From Candidatus Limnocylindrales bacterium (GTDB taxonomy: Bacteria > Desulfobacterota > Binatia > UBA1149 > CAITLU01): a stretch of 64,000 nt of DNA. The notes below the pieces were generated by a model that made no database searches, was not told where the DNA came from, and saw only the letters and a list, made by a program, of their open reading frames with translations. Both the position numbers and the translations under genes were made by a program. Numbering within the stretch: the stretch's first letter is position 1; every line of letters begins with the position of its first letter. The stretch spans positions 64,501 through 128,500 of the forward strand of contig DASPNR010000002.1 of assembly GCA_035626395.1 (NCBI GenBank), given 5' to 3'. Positions 1-7,516 of this stretch are shown piece after piece.

Positions 1-1
1 T

Positions 2-292
2 GAGCATCCCGATCCGACGGTGGAGAAGTTCCCCGTGCGCTACGAGATCGATACTCTGCGCTGCATCTACTGCGGCTTCTGCGTCGAGGCCTGTCCGTGC
101 GATGCGATCCGCATGGATACCTCCGTGCATCCTCGGGTGTCCGGCTACTCGCGTGAGGACTTCATCGAGGACAAGCAGATGCTCATGAGCCGCTCGATCA
201 CGATGCGCGAGAAGGGCGAGGATGTGCTGATGGAAGAGCAGATCGATCTCTACCAGCGCGCCAAGGCGGGCGAGGCCGTCGCCAGGTCGTGA
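2..292 (+). CDS. nuoI: NADH-quinone oxidoreductase subunit I, C-terminal part (5' end outside window)
   Basis: This is the C-terminal part of the complex I subunit that carries two [4Fe-4S] clusters (N6a/N6b) and passes electrons along the peripheral arm to NuoB. The reading frame is open from base 2, so the gene is cut by the window edge. The visible part has the second ferredoxin motif, [16 protein letters not shown], a CxxCxxCxxxCP pattern. It follows an [10 protein letters not shown] stretch typical of NuoI and precedes the usual charged tail. The first cluster motif lies upstream of the window. Other complex I genes (nuoB, nuoF, nuoG) are about 5 kb downstream, so the nuo genes are split here. 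Confidence 0.9.
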   Translation, partial: EHPDPTVEKFPVRYEIDTLRCIYCGFCVEACPCDAIRMDTSVHPRVSGYSREDFIEDKQMLMSRSITMREKGEDVLMEEQIDLYQRAKAGEAVARS

Positions 293-513
293 TCTTCTAC
301 TACCTGTGGCGCGAGGGCCTGCTGGCCCGGACGGACGGGGAGAAGCTGCGGTTCTTTCTGGGTCTGACGACCAACGCGCTGTTCCTTTCGCGTCGGCGCC
401 CGCTCATCCGTTCCATTTCCTGGCCGGCCGCGCTGATTTCGCCGACGTACGCGCGCGCAGTCGCCGGCTGGCTACGCTACCGCGCCGATCTCTACGACGG
501 CGCTGCCGGCTGA
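289..513 (+). CDS. Possible small protein overlapping the end of nuoI
   Basis: A 74-residue frame starts with GTG inside the nuoI stop codon (GTGA overlap), the arrangement used by coupled genes elsewhere in this window. The product begins [14 protein letters not shown] and has no recognised domain. Composition is plausible for a protein, but a competing frame covers the same bases and there is no independent support. From about 514 to 634 I see no gene before the ribosome binding site of the next one. Confidence 0.3.
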   Translation: MIFYYLWREGLLARTDGEKLRFFLGLTTNALFLSRRRPLIRSISWPAALISPTYARAVAGWLRYRADLYDGAAG

Positions 514-634
514 AGCGCAGACCCCTGGCCGAAGTGCCGGCGGGGTTGCGCCGACGGCTACCAATCGCGCCCGGCCGCGTTTAGGATGCCCGGCCAAGCG
601 GACGCCCGGGTGGTCCGCCTCGAGGTTGACGAAC

Positions 635-1828
635 ATGGCTTTGACGTTTCAGCAGATGCTCGACGAGGCCAAGCGCCTCGTCCCGGAAGTGACGGCGGAC
701 GAGGTTCGCAAGCTGTCGGAAAGCAGCGACCCTCCCATCCTCATCGACGTGCGCGAGAAGGAAGAGTTCCGCGACGGCCATCTGGCCGGCGCGATGAGCA
801 TTCCGCGCGGGTTCCTGGAAATGCAGGTCGAAGGAAAGGTTCCCGACAAGGCCGCCCCCGTCATCGCCTACTGCCAGGGGGGCACGCGATCGCTGCTGGC
901 CGGCCGCATTCTCAAGGAGATGGGGTACTCCGATGTCCGCTCGATGAGCGGCGGATTCGGCGCGTGGAAGAACGGCGGCTTCCCCTGGACGCAGGACCGC
1001 CAGTTCACGCAGGACCAACTCGCGCGCTACAGCCGCCACTTCCTGCTGAGCGAAGTCGGCGAGGCCGGGCAGGCACGGCTCCTGGACGCCAAGGTGTTGT
1101 GCCTGGGCGCGGGCGGTCTGGGCTCGCCGGTGGCGTTCTATCTGGCTGCGGCGGGCGTGGGCACGCTCGGTATCGTCGACAATGACGTCGTCGACGTCTC
1201 CAATCTGCAGCGCCAGATTCTGCACACCAACGATCGGGTCGGCATGCTCAAGACCGAGTCGGCGGCGATGACGCTCAAGGCGCTCAACCCCGACGTTCGC
1301 ATCCACGAGCACCGGACGCGTCTGGACTCGTCGAACATCCTCGAGATCATCAAGGACTACGACATCATCGTCGACGGCTGCGACAACTTCCCCACGCGCT
1401 ACCTGGTCAACGACGCCTGCGTCATGACGGGCAAGACGAACGTGCACGGCAGCATCTTCCAGTTCGAGGGGCAGGTCACCGTCTTCAAGCCGCACGAGGG
1501 GCCGTGCTATCGGTGCCTGTTCCCCGAGCCTCCGCCGCCGGGCATGGCTCCGAGCTGCGCGGAGGCCGGCGTGCTGGGCGTGCTGCCGGGGCTGGTCGGC
1601 TGCATCCAGGCATTGGAAACCATCAAGGTCATCCTCGGTGTGGGTTCGCCGCTGATCGGAAAGCTCGCGCACATCGAGACGCTCGGCATGGAAGTGCGGA
1701 TCATGAATCTGCGCCGCGACCCGCAGTGTCCGGTCTGCGGGGAGAACCCGACGATTCACGAGCTGATCGACTACGAGGAGTTCTGCGGACTGCGCGCTCC
1801 CGCGGGCAGCGACCGCAATGCCGCCTGA
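635..1828 (+). CDS. moeB: Rhodanese-MoeB/ThiF fusion, E1-like sulfur-carrier adenylyltransferase
   Basis: A two-domain protein of 397 residues. Residues about 15-118 are a rhodanese domain with active loop CQGGTRS (Cys80), which would carry a persulfide. From about residue 125 follows a MoeB/ThiF E1-like domain with nucleotide loop GAGGLGSP (about 158-165), DNDVVDVSNLQRQ, and zinc-type pairs CYRC and CPVCG. Such enzymes adenylate the C-terminal Gly-Gly of small sulfur carriers (MoaD, ThiS) and the rhodanese supplies sulfur, for molybdopterin, thiamine or tRNA thiolation; the exact partner is not encoded here. ATG at 635 is preferred over an in-frame TTG at 626 because GAGG lies 9 bases ahead. 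In the familiar MOCS3 layout the rhodanese is C-terminal; here it is N-terminal. Confidence 0.9.
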   Translation: MALTFQQMLDEAKRLVPEVTADEVRKLSESSDPPILIDVREKEEFRDGHLAGAMSIPRGFLEMQVEGKVPDKAAPVIAYCQGGTRSLLAGRILKEMGYSDVRSMSGGFGAWKNGGFPWTQDRQFTQDQLARYSRHFLLSEVGEAGQARLLDAKVLCLGAGGLGSPVAFYLAAAGVGTLGIVDNDVVDVSNLQRQILHTNDRVGMLKTESAAMTLKALNPDVRIHEHRTRLDSSNILEIIKDYDIIVDGCDNFPTRYLVNDACVMTGKTNVHGSIFQFEGQVTVFKPHEGPCYRCLFPEPPPPGMAPSCAEAGVLGVLPGLVGCIQALETIKVILGVGSPLIGKLAHIETLGMEVRIMNLRRDPQCPVCGENPTIHELIDYEEFCGLRAPAGSDRNAA

Positions 1829-2474
1829 GGCTCCGCCGGCCGCGTCGATCCTGTTCTTCCTGCGGCACGGCGAGACCGAATGGAATCGCCAGCGGCGCAT
1901 CATGGGCGACATGGACATACCGCTCAGCCCGCGCGGCCGCGAGCAATGCCACGCCACGGCGAGGCTTCTTGACGGCTTCGGCATCGAGCGCATCCGCAGC
2001 AGCCCGCTGCTGCGTGCGCGGCAGACGGCTGAGATCGTGGCGCAGGCGCTGCACGTTCCGATCGAATTCGATGAGTCTCTGGTCGAGGTGCGGTTCGGGG
2101 AGTGGCAGGGCAAGACCTACGATGAGGTGCGCGCCGACGCCCGGTTCGTCTCGTTCGCATCCGATCCGGTCGCGCACGCCACGCCTGGCGGCGAGACCAT
2201 CGCCGACGTGCAGGCGCGCGGCCTGGCGTGCGCCGGCAGCATCGCCGCCGGCGAGCGCGTCCTGCTGGTCAGCCACGGCGACATCATCCGCGCGGTGCTG
2301 TGCCACTACATGTCGATCCCGCTGAGCGAGTTTCGCCGCATCCGCATCGACAACTGTGGGCTGGCCGCGGTGTCGGTGACGGGGGACGTGGCGGTGGCGC
2401 AATTCGTCAATCTCCTCTCCGACGTGACGCGCGTGCTCGAGCCTGTGCACTGGGATCGGACGCCGCAAAAATGA
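1818..2474 (+). CDS. Histidine phosphatase family protein (phosphoglycerate mutase-like)
   Basis: A 218-residue protein with the catalytic RHGE motif of the histidine phosphatase superfamily at residues 16-19 (LFFLRHGETEWN), the second-half SHGD motif (VSHGDIIRA) and the SSPLLRARQTAE block between them. These residues form the phosphohistidine pocket. Family members include cofactor-dependent phosphoglycerate mutase, alpha-ribazole phosphatase (CobC) and broad phosphatases. The sequence resembles the CobC/GpmB group more than true glycolytic mutases, but the substrate cannot be read from it. The ATG overlaps the end of the MoeB gene by 11 bases, so the two are probably translated together. 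Confidence 0.88.
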   Translation: MPPEAPPAASILFFLRHGETEWNRQRRIMGDMDIPLSPRGREQCHATARLLDGFGIERIRSSPLLRARQTAEIVAQALHVPIEFDESLVEVRFGEWQGKTYDEVRADARFVSFASDPVAHATPGGETIADVQARGLACAGSIAAGERVLLVSHGDIIRAVLCHYMSIPLSEFRRIRIDNCGLAAVSVTGDVAVAQFVNLLSDVTRVLEPVHWDRTPQK

Positions 2475-2517
2475 TGTTGACTCCCCCCCGCGACGCGGGC
2501 AGTTTCGGGGCGCTTCC

Positions 2518-3339
2518 GTGACCTCTGTCGAAGAACTCCAAGCCATCGCCAAAGAGCTGCGCATCGAATCGCTGCGGATGATCCACGCCGGCGGCTCGGG
2601 CCATCCGGGTGGCTCCCTGTCGGCCGCGGAGATCGCGGCGACGCTGTACTTTCGCGTTCTGCGCTACCGCGTGGGCAAGCCCGACGATCCCTCGCGCGAC
2701 CGCTTCCTGATCTCCAAGGGGCACGGCGTGCCGGTGATCTATGCCGCGCTGGCTCGGGCTGGCTGCATTCCGCGGGACGAGCTCAAGACCCTTCGCCGCA
2801 TCGACAGCCGCCTGCAGGGTCATCCCGACCACGTCCGCCTGCCGTACGTGGAGGCGGCCACGGGCTCGCTCGGGCAGGGCCTCTCGGTCGCGGTGGGAAT
2901 GGCGCTGGCCGAGCGCCTCGATGCCAGGCACGACTATCGCGTCTACTGCCTGCTGGGCGATGGCGAGTTGCAGGCAGGACAGGTGTGGGAGGCTGCGATG
3001 GCGGCCTCCAAGTTCCGCCTGGCCAAGCTGACGGCCATCGTCGACTACAACAAGGTTCAGCTCGACGGCCACGTGCGCTCGGTGATGGATCTGGAGCCGC
3101 TGGCCGACAAATGGGCGGCGTTCGGTTGGAACGTCCAGCAGGTGGACGGCCATTCGGTCGAAGCGTTGATCGCCGCCTTCGATGCCGCCGACGCGCAGAC
3201 CGAGCGGCCCGACGTCATCATCGCGCATACGGTCAAGGGCAAGGGCGTGTCGTTCATGGAAGACACGCACGCCTGGCACGGCAAGGCGCCCACCGATGAG
3301 GAGCTCGAGCGTGCGATCGCCGAGCTGGAGGCGGCCTAG
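2518..3339 (+). CDS. Transketolase, N-terminal (thiamine-diphosphate-binding) subunit
   Basis: The first half of a split transketolase, 273 residues, starting at GTG. It contains GGSGHPGGS with the conserved active-site His29 region and the thiamine diphosphate/Mg motif GDGELQAGQVWEAAM ending in DYN (about residues 146-175). Transketolase moves two-carbon ketol units between sugar phosphates in the pentose phosphate pathway. The C-terminal half is encoded 2 bases downstream, and the two chains together make one enzyme. Split transketolases are common in bacteria and archaea. A related possibility is a dihydroxyacetone or apulose-type transketolase, which shares this architecture. Confidence 0.92.
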   Translation: MTSVEELQAIAKELRIESLRMIHAGGSGHPGGSLSAAEIAATLYFRVLRYRVGKPDDPSRDRFLISKGHGVPVIYAALARAGCIPRDELKTLRRIDSRLQGHPDHVRLPYVEAATGSLGQGLSVAVGMALAERLDARHDYRVYCLLGDGELQAGQVWEAAMAASKFRLAKLTAIVDYNKVQLDGHVRSVMDLEPLADKWAAFGWNVQQVDGHSVEALIAAFDAADAQTERPDVIIAHTVKGKGVSFMEDTHAWHGKAPTDEELERAIAELEAA

Positions 3340-3341
3340 TC

Positions 3342-4295
3342 ATGGGCAAGGCAACCAGAGTCGCTTTCGGGGACGCGTTGCTGCGCATTGGCGCGACGCA
3401 TCCGCGCGTGGTCGTGCTGGACGCGGATCTGGCCAGTTCGGTGCAGACCAAGAAGTTCGGCGACGCCTTTCCCGACCGTTTCTTTCAGGTCGGCATTGCC
3501 GAAGGCAACATGGTCGGTATGGCCGCAGGGATGGCGCTTTGCGGCCTCACGCCTTTTGCCGCCAGCTTCGCCTGCTTCCTGACGGGTCGCTTCGAACAGA
3601 TCCGGATGTCGATCGGCTACAACAACGCCAACGTGCGGCTGGTCGGAACGCATTCGGGAATCGGCATCGGCGAGGACGGCTATTCGCAGATGGGCCTCGA
3701 GGACATCGCGCTGATGCGGTCGCTGCCGAACATGGTGGTGCTGCAGCCGGCCGACTGCCGCGAGGCCGAGCGCGCCACCGAGTTCCTCGCGGACTATGTC
3801 GGCGGCCCGGCGTACCTTCGCCTGACCAGGCAGAACGTCGACGACGTCAACGGCGAGGGCTACCGCTTCGAGTTCGGCAAGGGCGTCGAGATCCGCGACG
3901 GCAGCGACGTCACCATCGTCGCCTCGGGCGCGGTCGTCGGCGAGTCGATTCGTGCGGCCGAGCGGCTTGCCAAGGACGGCATCAGCGCCGGTGTCGTCAA
4001 TCTGCACACGATCAAGCCGATCGACAGTGCGCTGCTGCTCAAACTGGCCGGCAAGACCGGACGCATCCTGACGGTCGAGGATCACGGCGTCACCGGCGGC
4101 GTCGGCGGTGCAGTCGTCGAGGCGCTGGCCGAAGTTCCCGACGTCGTCGTGAGGATCCACGGAGTTCACGGCTACGGCGAGTCCGGAACCGGTGCCGATC
4201 TGTACGCGAAACACGGACTCGACGAGGCGGGGATTGCCCGCGTCGCGAAGGAGTTTGTGTGGGCGGATCAGAAGCGCGCCAAAGCCCACGCCTGA
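3342..4295 (+). CDS. Transketolase, C-terminal (pyrimidine-binding) subunit
   Basis: The second half of the split transketolase, 317 residues, ATG start 2 bases after the stop of the N-terminal subunit. It begins with the pyrimidine-binding domain (VVVLDADLASSVQTKKFGDAFPDRFFQVGIAEGNMVGMAAGMA), in which the Glu of GIAEGNM activates thiamine diphosphate. It continues with THSGIGIGEDG and the transketolase C-terminal domain (ILTVEDHGVTGGVGGAV). Length and order match the usual stand-alone C-terminal subunit. The gene ends the plus-strand run that began with nuoI and is followed by two tandem hairpins. Confidence 0.92.
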   Translation: MGKATRVAFGDALLRIGATHPRVVVLDADLASSVQTKKFGDAFPDRFFQVGIAEGNMVGMAAGMALCGLTPFAASFACFLTGRFEQIRMSIGYNNANVRLVGTHSGIGIGEDGYSQMGLEDIALMRSLPNMVVLQPADCREAERATEFLADYVGGPAYLRLTRQNVDDVNGEGYRFEFGKGVEIRDGSDVTIVASGAVVGESIRAAERLAKDGISAGVVNLHTIKPIDSALLLKLAGKTGRILTVEDHGVTGGVGGAVVEALAEVPDVVVRIHGVHGYGESGTGADLYAKHGLDEAGIARVAKEFVWADQKRAKAHA

Positions 4296-4296
4296 A

Positions 4297-4360
4297 CGCA
4301 GGCCGCCGATAGCGGCCGATCTGCGCTGATTTCGCAGGCCGCCGATAGCGGCCGATCTGC
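4297..4360. repeat. Two tandem 28-base hairpin repeats after the transketolase genes
   Basis: An identical 28-base unit occurs at 4297-4324 and 4333-4360, 36 bases apart. Each holds the perfect inverted repeat GGCCGC-CGATA-GCGGCC, with an outer CGCA/TGCG pairing. The pair lies just after the transketolase stop codon in the convergent gap before trmB. It may act as a two-way terminator or mRNA-end stabiliser; no T-run follows. Confidence 0.7.
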
Positions 4361-4387
4361 TTCGTTGCGCTCCTCGGGGCTCACTTC

Positions 4388-4406
4388 AGCGGGCCTCCAG
4401 CCCGCT
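4388..4406. terminator. Hairpin between convergent transketolase and trmB genes
   Basis: A perfect 7-bp stem AGCGGGC / GCCCGCT with loop CTCCA lies in the gap between two converging transcripts. There is no clear U-tract on either side, so an intrinsic terminator role is inferred from position and symmetry only. Confidence 0.45.
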
Positions 4407-4469
4407 TGCGTTCGCTCCTCGTCGCGCGCCTCGCATCTCGACCACTCTCGGCGCCTGTGTGCGCTTGCT

Positions 4470-5036
4470 TCAGGGCTTGGCGAACGCGGCCTGGTGGATC
4501 TGGCGGGCTTGGGCTCGGTATTTCTTTTCGTAGGCGCTGCAGGCGGGGTCGTCGGCCCGGCCTCGCCAGGGCTCTTCGGCCAAACCGCTTTCGGTCAGGC
4601 GCTGGCGGATCTCGCCGAATGCCGGTGTCACGTCCGTGGCGACGTAGATCCTTCCGCCAGGCCGCAGGGTGCGGTGGACGGCCTGGCAGAACTCCGGCGT
4701 GAAGAGGCGGCGTTTGTGATGGCGTTTCTTCCACCAGGGGTCGGGAAAATAGACGTGGTACGCGTCGATGGTCTGCGCTGCCAGGAGGTGGCTGACCATC
4801 CACCGCGCATCCGTGCACAGCATTCGCAGATTCGCCGGAAGCTCGCCGCGGCGCGCGGCGCGGGCCGGCGACGCGGCTCGGATCTCGATGCCAACGAACA
4901 ACGTGTCCGGCTGCCGCCGCGCCGCCTCGATGAGGAAGCCGCAGTTGCCGGGGCCGATCTCGATCTCGATACGCGAAAGCTCCGGTGTCTGCGCGAGCCA
5001 GTGCTCGCGCTCGACGCTGAAAGGCCTCAGGGGCAC
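4470..5036 (-). CDS. trmB: tRNA (guanine-N7-)-methyltransferase
   Basis: This enzyme methylates G46 in the variable loop of tRNAs using S-adenosylmethionine. The SAM-binding motif EIEIGPGNCGF is near the N-terminus, and the TrmB hallmark YFPDPWWKKRHHKRR is in the middle. Both mark the family firmly. The frame extends to a TTG at 5078, but that would overlap the upstream membrane protein by 41 bases. The GTG at 5036, one base after that gene's stop codon, gives about 188 residues and keeps all motifs, so it is chosen here. No clear Shine-Dalgarno sequence decides between them. Confidence 0.9.
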   Translation of the reverse strand: MPLRPFSVEREHWLAQTPELSRIEIEIGPGNCGFLIEAARRQPDTLFVGIEIRAASPARAARRGELPANLRMLCTDARWMVSHLLAAQTIDAYHVYFPDPWWKKRHHKRRLFTPEFCQAVHRTLRPGGRIYVATDVTPAFGEIRQRLTESGLAEEPWRGRADDPACSAYEKKYRAQARQIHQAAFAKP

Positions 5037-5037
5037 G

Positions 5038-5535
5038 TCAGGAGGCGGGGAGCGCGGGCGTGCCCATGCCGATGGCAACCCAGATCGTCCACAGCGTCAG
5101 TCCCACCACCAGCCATGCGCCCACGACCAACCGCCGGACGCGGCCGTCGAGCACGGCATCTTCGATCGGGATCTCGGCTTCGTCCTCGCGAACGGTGCGA
5201 AGGCACAGTCCCATCGTCAGGTACACGCCGAAAAGGATGACGAGAAAGGCCAGCGACAGCTTGCCCGCCAGGGCATAGCCGATCCTGGCGAAATACTCGG
5301 CGCCGAGCGCCTGCTTGTACGGCGTCAGCCCCCAGGCGCCTGTCATCAGCGCCACGCCAAGTGCTCCGACGGCCAGCGGACTGTAGGCGCGGAACAGGGG
5401 CAGGAGGCTGCGTCGGCGCTCGGCTGCGGGTCGATCGCCGGCAGCGAGGAGCGGTGTGGCGATGGCAAGAAGCACGGTCGCGCCCAGGTGCACCGCGATG
5501 CCCGCCAGATGGGCCAGCAGCAACGGCCGCGACAT
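5038..5535 (-). CDS. Four-helix inner-membrane protein, CopD-like
   Basis: A 165-residue protein with four hydrophobic segments at about residues 5-30, 50-72, 85-108 and 135-158, and a charged, acidic loop between the last two (REDEAEIPIEDA). The layout and the GKLSLAFLVILFG stretch resemble CopD-domain and related uncharacterised membrane proteins, but this is a weak resemblance and no catalytic residues can be named. It sits directly upstream of trmB in the same direction (1-base spacing to the chosen trmB start) and diverges from nuoB across a gap of about 78 bases. Confidence 0.75.
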   Translation of the reverse strand: MSRPLLLAHLAGIAVHLGATVLLAIATPLLAAGDRPAAERRRSLLPLFRAYSPLAVGALGVALMTGAWGLTPYKQALGAEYFARIGYALAGKLSLAFLVILFGVYLTMGLCLRTVREDEAEIPIEDAVLDGRVRRLVVGAWLVVGLTLWTIWVAIGMGTPALPAS

Positions 5536-5613
5536 GCGCCGCGCTTCTAACGCCCTCGATGGCGCATTGCAACGCAGTGTTGAAAACGCGTGGTTCCGGC
5601 CTTAGATAGCCGT

Positions 5614-6165
5614 ATGGCAAAGCCCATCTTGACCACCAGGAAGTCTCCGGGTCTCGGCGAAATACGAGGCGACGCGGGAATGATCTCCGATGCGGTGGTC
5701 GTCACGCGCGTCGATGCCGCTCTGGCGTGGGCTCGCAAATACTCGATCTTCCCGTATCCCTTTGCCACCGCCTGCTGCGCGATGGAATTCATGTCGCTGT
5801 CGATGGCTCCCTATGACATCGACCGCTTCGGGGCGCTGCTTCCGCGCTTCACGCCGCGTCAGGCCGATCTGCTCATGGTCATCGGGACGGTCACCGTTCG
5901 CCAGGCGCCGATCCTCAAGCGCGTCTATGACCAGATGGCCGAGCCGAAGTGGGTGATGGCTTTCGGTGCCTGCGCTTCCACCGGTGGTTTCTACGACAAC
6001 TACTCGACGCTTCCCGGCATCGATCGGGTCGTGCCCGTGGATGTGTACGTTGCCGGCTGCCCGCCGCGTCCCGAAGGCGTGATCGATGCGCTGATGGCGC
6101 TGCAGCGAAAGATCCAGGGCGAGCCGCAGGCGACCGCGTTCTCGTCGGTCGCAGCGGAGAGCTAG
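5614..6165 (+). CDS. nuoB: NADH-quinone oxidoreductase subunit B
   Basis: NuoB holds cluster N2, the last iron-sulfur cluster of complex I, next to the quinone site. The cluster ligands are visible: the CC pair in FATACCAMEFM, the Cys of GACASTGG and the Cys of VAGCPPRPE. MAKPIL at 5614 is taken as the start (183 residues); an upstream in-frame start at 5590 adds eight residues unlike the family. The divergent neighbour is the membrane protein gene. nuoF follows after 55 bases, with nuoC, nuoD and nuoE absent between them. Confidence 0.93.
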   Translation: MAKPILTTRKSPGLGEIRGDAGMISDAVVVTRVDAALAWARKYSIFPYPFATACCAMEFMSLSMAPYDIDRFGALLPRFTPRQADLLMVIGTVTVRQAPILKRVYDQMAEPKWVMAFGACASTGGFYDNYSTLPGIDRVVPVDVYVAGCPPRPEGVIDALMALQRKIQGEPQATAFSSVAAES

Positions 6166-6220
6166 CCGAGAAATCCGTTCGACTGCGCCGCCGTTCGGCG
6201 CGAAGTGACAGCAACACGAG

Positions 6221-7492
6221 ATGTTCCAGAAGGTACTGCTTCATTACCGCGACGTCCCGGACGGCCTCGTCGCGATCGACAAGTACATCGCCGACGGCGG
6301 CTACAAGACGGCGCGGCGCGTGCTGTCGGAGATGGCGCCGGACGCCATCGTGGCGGCGGTCAAGGAGTCCAACCTGCGCGGCCGCGGTGGCGCCGGATTC
6401 CCTACGGGCCTGAAATGGTCTTTCGTCGCCAAGAACACCGGCAAGCCCATCTACCTGCTCTGCAACGCCGATGAGAGTGAGCCCGGAACGTTCAAGGATC
6501 GCGACATCATCGAGAACGATCCTCATCAGCTTCTCGAAGGGATCATGATCTCGGCCTACGCGATCGGCTGCACCGACGCGTACATCTACATCCGCGGCGA
6601 GTTCGGTTACGGCGCCGAGGTGCTCAAGACGGCGATCGCCGAGGCCTATGCACAAGGCTTCCTCGGAACCAACGCTTTCGGCACCGGCAGGACGCTGCAC
6701 ATTCACCTGCATCGAGGAGCCGGCGCCTACATCTGCGGCGAGGAGACCGGACTCATCGAGTCGCTCGAAGGCAAGCGCGCGCACCCTCGCATCAAGCCGC
6801 CGTTTCCGGCGGTCTACGGGGTTTTCGGCTGCCCGACCATCGTCAACAACGTCGAGACGCTGGCCTGCGTGCGGCACATCCTCGAGCGCGGCGCCGACTG
6901 GTTCAAGGCGATCGGACCGGAATCCGGGCCGGGCCCCAAGCTCTACTGCGTCTCGGGCCACGTGCAGAAGCCGGGCGTCTACGAGCTGCCCATGGGCACG
7001 CCGCTTCGCGAGATCATCGAGGTGCACGCCGGTGGCATGCTGCCGGGACGCAAGCTCAAGGCCGTCATTCCCGGCGGCTCCTCGGTTCCCATTCTTCGCG
7101 GCGACGAGATCGACATAGCCATGGACTTCGACTCGGTTTCCAAGGCGGGCTCGATGCTGGGCTCGGCCGGCATCATCGTCATGGACGATTCGACCGACAT
7201 GGTGGCGGCGTTGCGTCGCATCGCGCACTTCTACCATCACGAGTCCTGCGGGCAGTGCACGCCGTGCCGCGAAGGCACGGGATGGCTCGAGAAGATCCTG
7301 ATCCGTCTGGACGAGGGCGAGGGCACGCCCGACGACATCCGCGTACTGGACAATGTCGCCAAGGGGATGCTCGGCACCACGATCTGCGTGCTCTCGGATG
7401 CGGCGGCCATGCCCGTGCGCAGCTTCCTGGCCAAGTTCGCCGACGAGTTCCGCTCGGCCGCCGGCAGGAGCGGCGGCGCGGCCGCAGCCTGA
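6221..7492 (+). CDS. nuoF: NADH-quinone oxidoreductase subunit F (NADH/FMN-binding)
   Basis: This 423-residue subunit oxidises NADH at the tip of the peripheral arm of complex I. It has the NADH/FMN-binding glycine-rich stretch GRGGAGFPTGLKW (about residues 60-72), the NADESEPGTFKDR motif, GAGAYICGEETGLIESLEG, and the [4Fe-4S] motif ESCGQCTPCREG near the C-terminus that binds cluster N3. The ATG at 6221 gives the usual N-terminus. nuoG follows after 24 bases. No nuoE (24-kDa, cluster N1a) precedes it, unlike the common nuoE-nuoF-nuoG order. Confidence 0.95.
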   Translation: MFQKVLLHYRDVPDGLVAIDKYIADGGYKTARRVLSEMAPDAIVAAVKESNLRGRGGAGFPTGLKWSFVAKNTGKPIYLLCNADESEPGTFKDRDIIENDPHQLLEGIMISAYAIGCTDAYIYIRGEFGYGAEVLKTAIAEAYAQGFLGTNAFGTGRTLHIHLHRGAGAYICGEETGLIESLEGKRAHPRIKPPFPAVYGVFGCPTIVNNVETLACVRHILERGADWFKAIGPESGPGPKLYCVSGHVQKPGVYELPMGTPLREIIEVHAGGMLPGRKLKAVIPGGSSVPILRGDEIDIAMDFDSVSKAGSMLGSAGIIVMDDSTDMVAALRRIAHFYHHESCGQCTPCREGTGWLEKILIRLDEGEGTPDDIRVLDNVAKGMLGTTICVLSDAAAMPVRSFLAKFADEFRSAAGRSGGAAAA

Positions 7493-7516
7493 CCGGCGCG
7501 AGGTAACGACAGCACC

